From the NCBI GenBank assembly GCA_040954595.2, contig CM082587.2, positions 7,812,001-7,876,000 on the forward strand: a stretch of DNA of 64,000 nucleotides. Reading direction: 5' to 3'. Position 1 is the first letter of the stretch; every line of letters starts with the position of its first letter. Shown one piece after another: positions 1-12,000 of this stretch. The translations under genes and the position numbers were made by a program. Source of the DNA: Balanoglossus misakiensis (lineage: Eukaryota > Hemichordata). The notes below the pieces were generated by a model that was given only the letters and a program-made list of their open reading frames with translations, had not been told where the DNA came from and made no database searches.

Positions 1-306
1 TACTGTTTCCAATTTGTCTCTCACCACATTAACAATTCGAAATGACTTGGTCGGTCCTATGTATTCTCCGGCAACCTTGTAGACGGCATACGATTTTATT
101 GGTGTTTCATTCTCCACCATGCTGGGTATCTTCATAAGATCGTCGAAACACGCAACTTCTTGAGTGGCAACCATGTTGAATACAGCGTCGTCGTAAATTC
201 GCATTCCACCAACTGATCCACATACCCATTCATTTGAATGCAACGGGTGGACGACACTACCACTGACGACTGACAAAAAGATCGGTATACAACACAGCCA
301 CTTCAT
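1..306 (-). CDS. Secreted protein of unknown family, N-terminal part (runs to the window edge)
   Basis: An open frame of 102 codons reads from an ATG at 306 down to base 1 with no stop. The first 16 or so residues (MKWLCCIPIFLSVVSGSV) form a clear signal peptide with a small-residue cleavage region. The mature part has cysteines at about residues 30 and 56 and one N-glycosylation sequon (NET). A possible splice donor (GTGAGA) lies at 24-19, so the coding exon may end at 25 rather than continue past the edge. I do not recognise the family. The signal peptide and the clean open frame support a real gene on the minus strand, head to head with the oxygenase gene that starts at 1228. The C-terminal part is outside the window. 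Confidence 0.6.
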   Translation of the reverse strand, partial: MKWLCCIPIFLSVVSGSVVHPLHSNEWVCGSVGGMRIYDDAVFNMVATQEVACFDDLMKIPSMVENETPIKSYAVYKVAGEYIGPTKSFRIVNVVRDKLETV

Positions 307-1227
307 CTGCCGGTAGAAATTATAATACTTTTAAAATAACAATGTCAAGTGGTACATTTGACGTGGTCTCTGGGTTAATATTGGTGATAGGTTGCTGTGA
401 TAGCTTATGGGTAACCAGTATGGTTGATTTGACCGACTAAAACGTGTATGGGATATAGTTAATTCGGTTGTAGCTTTAGCTGGAAATTTTTACATATGGC
501 AATTCGAAAACGTTTTATAATGCCCATACACTCAGAGATGTTTCTAATTGATGTAATACTTATATACTCACCCCTTGGTTATGGCAGTTCACTCAGTAAA
601 ATAACAAGAAATTTCTACCAACACAAAGATGTATCGTGGTTCCAAACAGTAGGGTGGTCGTTTGGGTTTATGTCGTGATACATCCACAGATAGGTGCTTA
701 AAATATTTTACAAGCTGAAAATAGCCTTCTTATAGCTGTAACCAGGGAGGTATTCTATTTTAATATTTTGCATATTTTATGGTTTCCCACGAATAGTGAT
801 GGTAGGTCACTTGGCAGCACTTATACTGACCACAAGAAGAGACGAAAACCAGATGTTAAATTGCACATGAAAAAAAAGATTGTTTCATGATGGTGTGTAC
901 AAAGGTTGCTACAGTTCTTCAAGCCCGGGGCGGCCTTCTACGGTTCTAACCAAAAGAAGATCATATTTTCTGCAAAACAAGTTTCGAACTGAATTTTTTA
1001 ATTAATAGCCACTGAAAACTGATAAATTCCACATTTTCTCATTCACATGTTTACAACTTTACTCCCAAAAATTAAAAGTACACATAGCCACCGACAGTGT
1101 GTGTATTTAGTTGCAACAGCGCCATCACGTGATTCATTGGGGGGGGGGGGGGGCAGGTCAGTGCAGGTCATGGGCGGTCAATCGCGATTGTTTACCAGGT
1201 CATAGGTGCACATGATCTGCTAGCATT
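307..1227. other. Intergenic, between divergent gene starts
   Basis: This stretch separates the 5' ends of the minus-strand secreted protein and the plus-strand oxygenase A, so it should hold both promoters. I see AT-rich unique sequence and a pure G run at about 1140-1153 just before the oxygenase start. The 60-codon open frame at 496-678 has no splice context or recognisable domain and is not called. Confidence 0.5.
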
Positions 1228-4200
1228 ATGGCGAATGGGGTGATACCCGTGGTTGATTTCTCGGCATACAGTCTGCAGCGCAGCTCGCCCGACGAAGAGA
1301 GATTTCAAGACCTCATTGACGGGGTCCACGATGCAATGACTTCGATCGGGTTCGTGTATTTATCCAATCATGGCATAACGCTTGAAGAGGTGAGCCAGAA
1401 ATCGTTCTTTATATTTTGCAGTCTGGGCCTGCATTTAGCTCTACGTACAGGTCTGTGTGCTCCCGGCGTGTGCAACCCTCAATCCCTCATCCTGGCTTTT
1501 GTTCTTGTTGACATAATGGACGCCAATAATGGAGAAAGTGTCGCCTTGGACATGAAATCGTTGTAAAGAGAATCTGTAGTGTAGGGGGGGGGGGGGGGTA
1601 GCTCTGCGTACAGGTCTGTGTGTTCCCGGCGTTATACGGCCTCCACCCACAGCCCTGCAAGGCGCCATAGAAAAAACTGGTGCTTCTGCGGTCTGGATCC
1701 GGACCGCAGCTTTTTCGGCCGAAATTTGATTTTATCGAAGCAAAATACTTTCCTAGTCTACATCTACATCCTAACTGACTCCAAATATGATGTGATTAAC
1801 TTGTCCTAACGTCCGAACCGCTCGCTTTCTAAAACTTTTATGTTTACCCATGGAGAAAAACTCGCTGTAAGCCTTGCATTCAATACGGCGATCTCGACAT
1901 GTAAACACACACAAATAAATCAGAACGCGAGCAGTTCTGACGTTAGGACAAGTTAATCACATCATATTTGGAGTCAGTTAGGATGTAGAAGTAGACTAGG
2001 AAAGTATTTTGCTTCGATAAAATCAAATTTCGGCCGAAAAAGCTGCGGTCCGGATCCGGACCGCAGAAGCACCAGTTTTTTCTATGGCGCCTTGCAGGGC
2101 TGTGGGTGGAGGCCGTATAACGCCGGGAACACACAGACCTGTACGCAGAGCTAGGGGGGGGGGGGGGGCGTTTTCCTTGACTAAACACAATATGGGGTCC
2201 CAATATACGACATCCTGTTGTTAATTCGTTGTATGAGACCAATCAATGTCTATAAACAGGTGTAAATTCCTTCAATGAATGGTATAATCATATTCCGAAA
2301 ATGTAAATGCGAGAGGGGGGGGGGGGGTTCAAGTAAACATTTGTGTCAGTTGTGTGTGTGTGTGGGGGGGGGGAGCTCCCTTTTTTACGCATCTCATTGT
2401 CAAAGCCTTACTTTCAGATACACAATACATTTGCACAGTCAAGAAAATTCTTCGAGCTTCCAAAGGCTGTCAAGATGAAATACGCAAGACCTGAAAATCA
2501 AGCAAGTAACCATGGATACATAGAAAATGAACGCGAAAAGTGAGTAAAATTTAAGATGCATCTACCATATCCAAAAATAAAAGTAACTAAAATATGCCTA
2601 CATGAGTTGCGGTTCTTTCTTGATAGTTCAAGTGCTTCAAATAGTTATGTTTGGTTGAGCCTGCTGATTCTAGTATTGACAATAAGAATTCTTGTTCTTA
2701 TGTAAAAGGTCAGTGTTTTGTTAAAGCCACAGTATTTCTCGTAGGGGCAAAATTTTGTTTGAAACGGCATCTATAATTTCTAAAAGTAGATGATAATTGA
2801 TACTGATCAATCAAAGCACTGGGCATGTACAGTGTCCAGTGAACCTTTAAGAGTAATGGGTACCTGGTAGGACAGAGATTAATAGAATCTCACACTCCCA
2901 AGGACCTGGGATCATATTTCTCACACGAGTTGGGGATATTCTGAATATCCCCGACGAGTGTGAGAAATATGATCCCAGGTCCTTGGTGTGTGAGATTATT
3001 TTTCTCACACGGTCACAAATTAGCCAAATTCGTTAAAAACATTGAATAAATGACGCTGGAACTGTCGTCTGGGGGCACTTTGTAGTCTCTGTCCCTGTAA
3101 TACACATCGCGCCATTGGATAACTTTTAGTGCGCGTAGCAAAAGAACGCTTTGTCAACCAATCAGCGCTCGCGTCATATACAGCTTTCGATTCAGTGAGA
3201 GTGTGAGAACAATTTGTTCTCACACTCTGTTCTCACACTCCCAGCGTGCCAGGAGTGTGAGAATGCAATGTGTGTGTGTTTAGCCCTGCAGCGCTTATTA
3301 TGGCTGCACATGTGACCTGTTGTTTGCTCCCCAGGGAGTTGAATGGAATTAATTTAGGTCAAATGAGCAATAAATTGTTGTAAAGCACCTTGATCACAAA
3401 ACATTGTGGATTCGTGCGCTATATAAGAACTCACTATTATCATGTGGGTGGCATAAGGTTTGGTTTTTTTGCAATGTATCTTAGTTTGTTTATTTTTCCT
3501 CTCTTGTTTTGGTCCCTCCTCAGACTGAACCCAGAAAGGCCCGGTGACTTGAAAGAGTCCTTTAATTATCTACCCAAGAACGCATCAAAGGTAGGTTCCC
3601 AAATACACTCCCTGGCCATTTATAATCTCTAAGTGAACTACCTTTATTTATTTTTTGGTGGGGGGGGGGGGGGAGTTTGGATGGGGCTTCAAAATGTTCC
3701 TACCGAGCAAATGTATTGAATTACATGAAAAATCAATATCAGATAAGTAAAGTGAAAATGCATTATGTGTTTTGCATGAAATGTGCAGACAATTGTGCTC
3801 ATACTCATTGGTTCGAGGTAATCAAGTTTCTAAGAAGGTGGTGGGTGTATAAACAAGAAGCACAAGACAGAAAATATTGACTTGTTCTTTTCTGGTTTCT
3901 TTCAGACTTGCCACAGTCCTAAATGATTTAAAGGGACAAAGTCTCTCTCTCGCTGCCCTTTTTTCCATTAATTATGTTTGATACAAGACACTGTTTGTTA
4001 TTCTACATGTGGATATATAGCGAATGAACGTTCAACCACACACAACTTCCATCCCTCTTATAGACAGGAGAGTGAAAAAACTCGCCAAAATGAATAATCG
4101 TTCTTTACCATTTATTCATTTTGGGCGAGTTTGTACTCTCTTATCATACAAGTGGGATTGAAGTTTTGTGTGGTTGATCATTGATTCAGTATATATCCAC

Positions 4201-6373
4201 ATGTACATTAACATAAACAGTGTCTTGTATCAAACATAATTAATGGAAAAAAGGGCAGCGAGAGAGAGACTTTGTCCCTTTAACAGTTCAATCACTGTAT
4301 TAAAAGACACACATGAATGTAATGTCACATTTGCTATTCAGCTACAATTTCAGAGATACGTACAAGTAGTTTGTCAGTTGCATCTGAGTGTTCATGCCGA
4401 TAACATTTGCAGTCTGTATCACTTTCTTTCAACTTTATTTTCAGAAAATGCCAACAGAGACACCAGAATTTACATCTTCAATCGAGGCCTTGTTTAACAA
4501 GTGTGTAGAGCTGGCCAATCGCATATTAGAAGTGATTGGCAGAAGTCTGAAGTTGGAGGTACTTTCAATCTTAAAGGGACAAAGTCTCTCTCTCGCGCTG
4601 CCTCTTTTTTACAGTAATTATGTTTGATACAAGACACCGTTCATGTTAATGTACAGGTGGAAAAATAGTGAATCAACGTTCTATCACACACAACTACCAT
4701 CCCGCTTGTAGACACGAGAGTGAAAGAACTCGCCAAAGTGAATAATCAGTCTCTACCATTTATTCATTTTGGGCGAGTTTCTAAGAAGCTAATTTGATTT
4801 CATATTGTGTTGCAGGATCCATATCTGTTTGTAAAAGCACACAAGGATGTAGGGAGTGAAGTCAGTGACACTACCCTGAGGTCTTTGTACTATCCGCCTC
4901 TACCTGAAGATGTTGAAGTGAAAGTCGGTCAAGTCCGCTGTGGTGAACACTCTGATTATGGTTCCATTACGCTTCTCTTTCAAGATCTTCAAGGAGGTTT
5001 AGAGGTGAAACTTTTACATTTTCCATGGATATATTTACCAGAAAATAATTATAGATAAGGGTAGTGCATATACAGTTACTTTTACATTGCCCGACTATCA
5101 CATACATGTTTAATTTTATTACAATTTGAAATTTGTCCGCAACCCAAAGACACAGTCAGTGTCTGTATTCTTCCTGCACTCAAACATACACACATGCATG
5201 CACTTTGACTTAATGTTTAGCCACTGTACCATATTTTTCAGCAAATTACTAAAAGCTTGTCTTGCCGGACAATTGACTACTTTGCTACTGGCCTTTATGC
5301 AGAACTTTATCGTCTCTCTCACTCTGGTCTCTGCCATGTTTATTTATGACCAGGTTAAAAGTAGAGATGGAGAATTCGTTCCAGCGACGCCGATAGAGGG
5401 CACTGTACTCGTGAATATTGGGGACTTAATGCAGAGATGGACGTCAGATGTGCTGGTCTCTACAGTGAGTATGATTGCACTGCGATGAGCGTAAACTTTG
5501 GGAAATCTGAAACCGTTGTCTGGCATTAGATCTGAATGAAAGTCTTCAAATCCAACATCAGAATGAATACTGACATACTGAGGCTGTCTGCAGTTTTGGC
5601 ATTTACCACCAGTATAACTCATGATCTTGTTTACTCTAATTTTGCTCTTTAAGATATCATCTTCTGTTAATTAAAAATGATTCAATGTCTGGTAATACTG
5701 TACAACGGGAAATTTTTCGCGAACAATACATTTTCACGAACTACGAGAAAAAAAAACGTGATTTTTTTTATATTTTATTTTGGAGATAACAATGCAGAGA
5801 AATACATACAAGAACATGAAAAATAATCGTGGTGTAACGGTAGCCCATCCGCTTTTGAGAGCGCGAACATTTCCGGCATTACACTGAATACAATGCTAAA
5901 AATGATTGCAAAGTGTATTTCAAAGTAACGAATTCTCAGACAGGACCCAGTACCTTAGGAGTGTGTGGTTGCAGGCAGCACATTTTACATTTTGACAAAA
6001 GTTTGATTTTGAGTGAATTTTGGTTAGTGCCGTCATTGAAAGGCACCCGTGGTCCAAGCACCAGCCCTTAGTTTTTTTAGTCATGTATGTAAAGGTGCAA
6101 GGCATTTTCCCCCTAAACATAAGAAGTTCATGAAAGGATGAACATATATTTGAGTATTCTAATTTGATAATGAGTTTGTTTCAATCACAGGTGCACCGTG
6201 TGCTGATATCTGAAAGTGAAGAAAGCAAGAGATCTCTGCGACAATCCATAGCCTTTTTCCACCATCCTGACAATACACATGTTGTCACCTGTGTTGATGG
6301 GAGTAACAAGTATCCACCAATAACTAATGATGTCTACTTGAGGCAAAGATTTGATGCAACATATTTTTACTAG
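1228..6373 (+). CDS. 2-oxoglutarate/Fe(II)-dependent oxygenase, isopenicillin-N-synthase-like, paralog A
   Basis: Seven exons join in frame: 1228-1389, 2418-2539, 3524-3590, 4445-4558, 4816-5004, 5354-5464 and 6191-6373 (stop TAG), giving 315 aa. The N-terminal DIOX_N part (PVVDFSAYSL, then SIGFVYLSNHG at about residues 40-50) precedes the double-stranded beta-helix core. The predicted iron ligands are H200 and D202 (GEHSDYG) and distal H257 (VHRVLIS); R272 and S274 (RQS) form the RxS motif that binds 2-oxoglutarate in this superfamily. All catalytic residues are present, so the enzyme should be active; the substrate is unknown. There is no signal peptide, so it is predicted cytosolic. The exon lengths match paralog B at 15041-19415 almost exactly. 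Introns 3 and 4 contain TTAA-type inverted-repeat elements. The start is supported by alignment with paralog B, whose PVVDFSAYS lies at nearly the same distance from its ATG. The closest families I know are the UPF0676/IPNS-like oxygenases of fungi, bacteria and scattered invertebrates. Confidence 0.9.
1599..2153. mobile_element. Foldback (long inverted-repeat) element in intron 1 of oxygenase A
   Basis: Two arms of about 230 bases (roughly 1599-1832 and 1920-2153) are near-perfect reverse complements, with a spacer of under 100 bases. The termini read TAGCTCTGCGTACAGGTCTG inward from both ends. Both flanks are long G runs, as expected if the target-site duplication came from a poly-G tract. 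An 83-base derivative with the same termini lies at 55445-55527. No transposase frame is present; open frames in it are palindrome artefacts. Confidence 0.8.
2888..2996. repeat. Near-perfect hairpin, 109 bases
   Basis: The half from TCTCACACTCCCAAGGACCT to GGGGATATTC is repeated as its reverse complement directly downstream with almost no loop. Further TCTCACAC motifs lie at 3000-3260, suggesting a TCTCACAC-bearing repeat family around it. It lies in intron 2 of oxygenase A. Confidence 0.7.
3928..4283. mobile_element. TTAA-flanked palindromic MITE, family 1, full copy
   Basis: It begins TTAAAGGGACAAAGTCTCTC and ends with the reverse complement. The two halves fold back around a centre near 4105. 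A second full copy is at 13526-13880, and half copies are at 4571-4780 and 12848-12961. TTAA at both ends would fit a TTAA-targeting (piggyBac-like) transposase, but there is no coding sequence here. It lies in intron 3 of oxygenase A. Confidence 0.8.
4571..4780. mobile_element. Half copy of family 1 MITE
   Basis: It starts TTAAAGGGACAAAGTCTCTC and follows the left half of the copy at 3928-4283, including the central CATTTATTCATTTTGGGCGA hairpin loop. It stops at about 4780, so the right half is missing. It lies in intron 4 of oxygenase A, 36 bases before exon 5. Confidence 0.75.
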
Positions 6374-6786
6374 AATTCAAAGTACATTTTCCTGCAATAT
6401 TTTTTTGTTGTGGCATTTAATTTTTGCTCTCCAGTCATAAGGTGTTTAGAATTCCAAGTATACATCTACCTTTGTCCAGTTTCTTTGAGTCCCTCTAAAG
6501 TGGAGACTAAGGCCTATAGACTAGGCCATTTTGATGACCAGTGACCCTTCACACATCGAAATTTTGACAACACAAAGTTTTTCGCGATATCAAAAGAGGC
6601 ACCTGGAATGTGACAATTTATTTTTTGCATTTTGCATTCACTGAATCATTATCTCTGGAAAGCATTTTCACACGACTTGTTACTGTAAAACACTTTATTT
6701 TTGCGAGATTTTGGCGTACTTCGCGAAAATTTAGTCATGGACACTTTATATATTCCAATCTAAGATATTCGATCAACAAATATTAT

Positions 6787-6973
6787 AAGATGCGTCTGCA
6801 AAATCTGCCGCACATTGACTCTTCTGGCAGTGTCCTCACAATTTTGTGAAATGCACCGCTATATAATTTTCTCATTTTCCAATCATATTTTGTTTTCAAA
6901 ACATGCAACAGAGTCACTTTATTTCCTTTTTTTTGAAAATGTGTATTGTAGAACGGCTGGATCCGTTTGGAGC
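6787..6973 (+). pseudogene. Duplicated fragment of the carboxylesterase intron 2/exon 3 boundary
   Basis: This 187-base stretch is roughly 90% identical to 25344-25530, which is the end of esterase intron 2 plus the first 22 bases of its exon 3. The acceptor (TTGTAG) and the ERLDPFG codons are both present here, but similarity stops immediately afterwards and no other esterase exon is nearby. It is a relic or copied fragment, not a gene. Confidence 0.75.
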
Positions 6974-7333
6974 CCAGGTCTTTAAAACAGCTCCCCCCCC
7001 CCCTCCACAGTGCTTGTGTGGTATGCTTTACAATTGTTTTGACTGTTTCCATGACGCTAAATACTTTCTGCCTGAAGTTCGACATTTGAAGAATATATGT
7101 GTGCATTGTCTCTTTTGTGGGAGGAAAAAACGTTTCAGGTGTGGTTTACTCAACCAGGCAGCTTTCTTCCACGGGTATTAGCGTTATTTAACACTCCCTC
7201 AGTCCACTCGATTTTAAACTCAATGGGCTAAGCTTACAGGACCTCGTAGCTTTTCTATTTGTCTGTGGTATTATGGCGGTGAGTGTATGAAACAAAAAGA
7301 CATATTTCTTACGGCGGGTGGGTGAGCGTGTGA

Positions 7334-7390
7334 TATGGGTGGATGGATGGATTTATGGATGGATGGATGGATGGATGGACGAGTGGATGG
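7334..7390. repeat. GGAT/ATGG tetranucleotide microsatellite
   Basis: Runs of GGAT units with a few interruptions. Confidence 0.85.
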
Positions 7391-9003
7391 GTGGCTTAGT
7401 CGGTTGGTCGACGGGCGGACGGATGGGTGGGCGCGTCTATATTTGGGCTACTTGGATGGTTCAGTGGACAGCTACCCCTGGATAGTGAGACAATCGCGTA
7501 TCCCCCCCCCCCCCGCGGCGGGGGTTATTGCGTAAACACATTGCATGTGCTCTGCATCAAAACAAAGGTATCAGGGCATACTAAGTTGAAGGGTTGATAC
7601 TGTTGTGTGCGCTAGCCCTGGAGCTTGTACTTTGAACATAAAAGCAATGCATGCAGAATACGAAGATCAGTCTTACATGGTAGAAGGCTGGAGTCACGAC
7701 TATCCATAAACGTTGCAATCATCCTATGAAGTAATCTCTTTTTGATCATCGACATAAGCAGACACAAATGTCTGAGGTACACCCGAGCTCGATGTTGGTA
7801 AGTCGGCCAAATTTAGTGTTTGTAACACTTCGTAAACACAACAAGAAAAGACAGTTACACAAGCTCATAGGAACAGTTTACTTGTACATGTACTATACAT
7901 ATACCATATTGCCTGACTTGAACGCGGATTTGTCTGTAATGCTGAGACACTGAACAGTGAAACTTGATAATGGTGCCCATCATGCTTAGTTACACCGAAC
8001 GCGGTATATTTTGTGACAAATATTGTTTTACATTTGTAGAAATAGCGTAAAATATTTAACTCGCCGATCTTTCTGCTGTGATCGGCATGATGTTTGTAAC
8101 CGCAATGGTGGAAATTGCATAGAACCACATTCTGAACGTTCGGTTCGAGGTCTAAAATTCCAGATCTTTATAGGGGTGCACTACAGTTTTGGGGTCTGCA
8201 CTATAGGAAAACAGCACTGAACTACCGTATAGAAGGGGGGGGGGGAGAAAGCCGTTTTTTTTGCTCTGAACGACAATTTCATAAGTACCCCTGAGTCTGG
8301 ACAGGTTTCGTGTTCCGTTTCTTCAATACCGTTACGGTAGAGAAAAACGTTGTTTCTCGTGCGATCGTTAATTTGTACATTTAGACTCGACATTCCTGAC
8401 CCGTTCTTTCAGCTCTTCGTTTTGATACTTTAGTTGTTCTTGATCGCTTGTTAATTCTTTGATATTGCTTTTATATGCGCAAATGAAGTCAATCACTTCA
8501 ACTCATTGTATCGGGTAATTTTCAAAGCAGGTAGACAAGTGGTTTCGGAGAAATCAAAGATAATTACAAAAACACTCAGTCACTTGCTAAATATTGAATT
8601 TTTTTTAGATCATTTTAAATTATTCGAGTTAACCCTAGGAGGTTGCCTACCAAATTTCAACGCAATCTGACAAGCGGTTTTAGAGAAACGAATTTTTGAC
8701 CAAAAAATTGCAACAAAATTATAAATATGCAATTTTTTAAATGTGCATGTATGTATGCTCGCATGTATTACACGTACTAAGGTAAATGTTTATTCCGGAA
8801 GGCAGGATGTTAACGAGGAAAGGTAGGGAGACATGGCGTGGAATTGTAGGTGGGTGGCTGAATGGGTCGGTAGGTGAGCGTGTGTGTTTGTGTGAGCGAG
8901 GGATGGAGGGAGTTAAATTCCTTGCAACGTACCTATGCAGACTGACTGACTGACTGAGTCACACACACCCTCCCACTCACTTTATTTACTCGTACAGACC
9001 AGA

Positions 9004-12000
9004 ATGAAACAAGAAATTCAAGGAAGGAAAAGACGAGTCGCCATTGTATTGTTTGTGATTGGTGCGTTGGCATTGGTGGCTTTGATAAGCGGTTTAATTT
9101 ATAAATGTAAGTACAATGCTTTCTCTAAATCAAACGCTACAATAGTCATTGTGGAAATTCAACGCAATTCCAGGTTCATAAACAATTTCAAATTTGTACA
9201 CTAAACGGAAGAGATACAAAAATCGTAAAAATGAGCAGAACCACGAAAATGTCAATTAGGAAAAGCTGAAATGTATACATTGAATGGTCACATTTCTTGC
9301 CTAAAAATCAAATCTGCTTCTGATCTCTGCTTTTAACGTGTATAATTGAAATCTTGTCCATTTATTTTTTCTTTCAGTTTCCAGCCAGTCTGTTAGGTCC
9401 ACTCAGTATCCAGAGAACCGAGGTATTTACTTTAAAATTTAAAATAGTACGCTGGGGGCCATAGACAGCTTTGCAGAACAGAAAGGAATTCCTTCAAGCC
9501 ATTTAATTCCTTACAATATAAAAGTGTGTAGAAAGTCTTTTTTGAAATCGAAGAAGTAAACAGGGCGTTCACCGTCTTTTTATATATATATATAAAACTC
9601 ATTACTTAATTATTCTCCATAATGTGGTCATTTTGAATTTCAAGTGTTAGGTATGGCATTCAAACGTATGCACGGTAACCCCATCCTTTATCCTTAATGT
9701 TAAAAGAACTATATCTGACAATGAAATTGGTTAATTATACATGATATGTAGTTTGGCATTTGAACATTCTAGTCATTTTCTTATGTAAACTGATTCCAGT
9801 TGTCTTTGTCTATTCCACAGAAGGCTTAGAGCAACCAAAAACAACAATAGCGCCCCCAGGGGGTGGGGCGTTGACAGAAGCGCCGACACAAACAGAACCA
9901 CCATTGTTGAGTACAGGTAAGATATGCTGTTTATCGCACTTAGTCTAGCATACAGCTTATTTACTATGGAGATATGAATGTTAAATGTTGGTAGCTTCAG
10001 GTATCACGTTTTTTCACTGACAATGTCGGTGTGTTTCCCAAAACCTAGAAAAAAAACCGAAGTATCTTCTCAACTATAAATGCGGTCGAGGTTTTGTGTA
10101 GTTCATACAATATTTTCCTCCCACCATGCTGAAACGAGTTCCACGTCTTTTCTGTGCAGTTTTAGTGCCTACCTTGATGGTAGGGACGGACGGGCTGGCG
10201 ACCACATCAGTGCCTTCTGAGGTGGGTAAACATATGGTCAGTAGCGATGTTTGTGTCTGTGACATTAAATTGAATGACTCTCAAATTTAGTAATAGGCAA
10301 GCTTTTCGTGACAGAGTGAGTTCCGCCGCATGAACCGTATAATTTACTTTTATACATTGTATATAAAAATATTTTCGCAGGTATCGTGTCCACTCGTTCA
10401 TGACAACTTACAGAAAGCACAGTTGTGCTCCGTTACATTCTCTCATCACCCATCACCGACAGTTGCATTTCGTGTTACATGTATTTTCTTTCGCACGTCA
10501 CTTTGTGAAGTTAACAGGAGATTTCCTGTGCAGGAAACTGGTATACGTTTTACATCCCGGAGTTGTGAGCTGTAGGCATACATATTGGACCTAAATTCTC
10601 ACATTTTTGAGTTTTTTTCTGATAATACTTCTTTCAATTTGTAGACAGCGCCAACTGGTTGTAATTCGTGCTGTGGCGTGTGCCCTGCTGGAATACCTGG
10701 TATACCTGGTACCCCTGGCCTCCCCGGACGTGACGGGTATAAGGGAGATGTTGGCCCTGCAGGACCACCAGGAATCACCGTTGTTCCTTCCTTCCATCAC
10801 ATCAGACAGTGGGCATGGAGTAACATAAACGACATCCGTAACAGTGGCATCATTAAGGTAATTTCATTGTAAATGGAACACTTGACGATAATTATAAATA
10901 GAGAGTCATTCAGGACTGTTATAGACTCTTATGAATAGAAGACAGGCGAGCACAAATATCTACATGTTTCGCAGTGTCACTCGACATATACCGAGACCAG
11001 CAATGCCAACGATTACGAGACATGAAATTCCAACTCTCGGTGTATTTTTCAAGGTGTAGGAATACTAAAAACACAATTCCCAGCCAGGGGTATGCGGTTT
11101 TATTGGGCCAGTGGCATGAGTGAGGCCAGGCGTAGTTTTGGAAGCAAAGCGGACAAAATACGGCTAGGACTAGGCTAATATTGATGTTACTGCACTGTCC
11201 TTGAATACACGATGATTGATGTTATGTAACGAATTATATATATACAAGGAGTGAACCAAGAAATGAAAGGGGCATTATTACCATAATTACTTCTTTCCTT
11301 ATGAGAGTTTATATTGGAGAATATGTGAGTCCAACAGCTTGATCCCCGTACTCAAGAAACCTCCCTTTTAATATTGTATTCGCTTTGACCTGATTTTACA
11401 GGAGTGTGAATTCACCAAACGGTCAAACACTACTGCACTTCGTGTCCTGTGGAACGGTAATCTGTTGACACGTGGATCGCCGGGAGCAGCCTGTAATCGA
11501 TGGCACTTCACCTTTGATGGAGAGGAGTGTCTGGACCCATTGCCAATAGACAGTGCCGTCTACAGCACTAGTGACAAACATCGCCACCGCGTAACTTCAA
11601 GTAAGAATGCAAGTAGCAATCCGATACATATTGCACAACAGAAGCTCATTTTACACGAGCTTCCATTCCACATAATGTCATAATCAAACATGTCTATATA
11701 TATATATGAGTGACGTTTAATCAAACTTGCGCGGGTTTTGATATAGTATACATGTATATAATATATTATATCTGCAGAGTTAGCTAATTAATTGAATCTC
11801 TCTAAAAGTCCTCTGGTCCTATTTAGAATATTCCAACTTATCAGACGAAAAAAAGTACCGAAACGTACACCATGTACATTCGGTATAATCACAGTAAATG
11901 TGAAGTATGTTCACTAGATTTAAATGGCACTATCATACATGTATGTGTGCAGTTTGATGTTCGAGTGAAACTCATAATTTGACAGTAGAACTAAGTTCTG

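Larger units (their letters stand above)
6374..9003. other. Intergenic, with repeat fragments
   Basis: Between oxygenase A and the CTHRC1-like gene there is no supportable complete gene. It holds a duplicated piece of the esterase gene (6787-6973), a GGAT microsatellite (7334-7390) and C or G homopolymer runs near 6994, 7501 and 8236. At about 6672-6730 is a fragment resembling the TACTGTAAAACA element at 35424-35638. A minus-strand coiled-coil-like frame at 8378-8503 has no splice support and is listed under findings. Confidence 0.5.

Noticed and set aside
1599-2242. Repeated frames ending DSKYDVINLS on both strands
   Set aside because: They are palindrome arms of the foldback element, not duplicated genes.
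6787-7181. Possible second esterase gene after oxygenase A
   Set aside because: Only 22 coding bases match. The sequence diverges immediately afterwards and no catalytic-domain exon is nearby, so it is a fragment.
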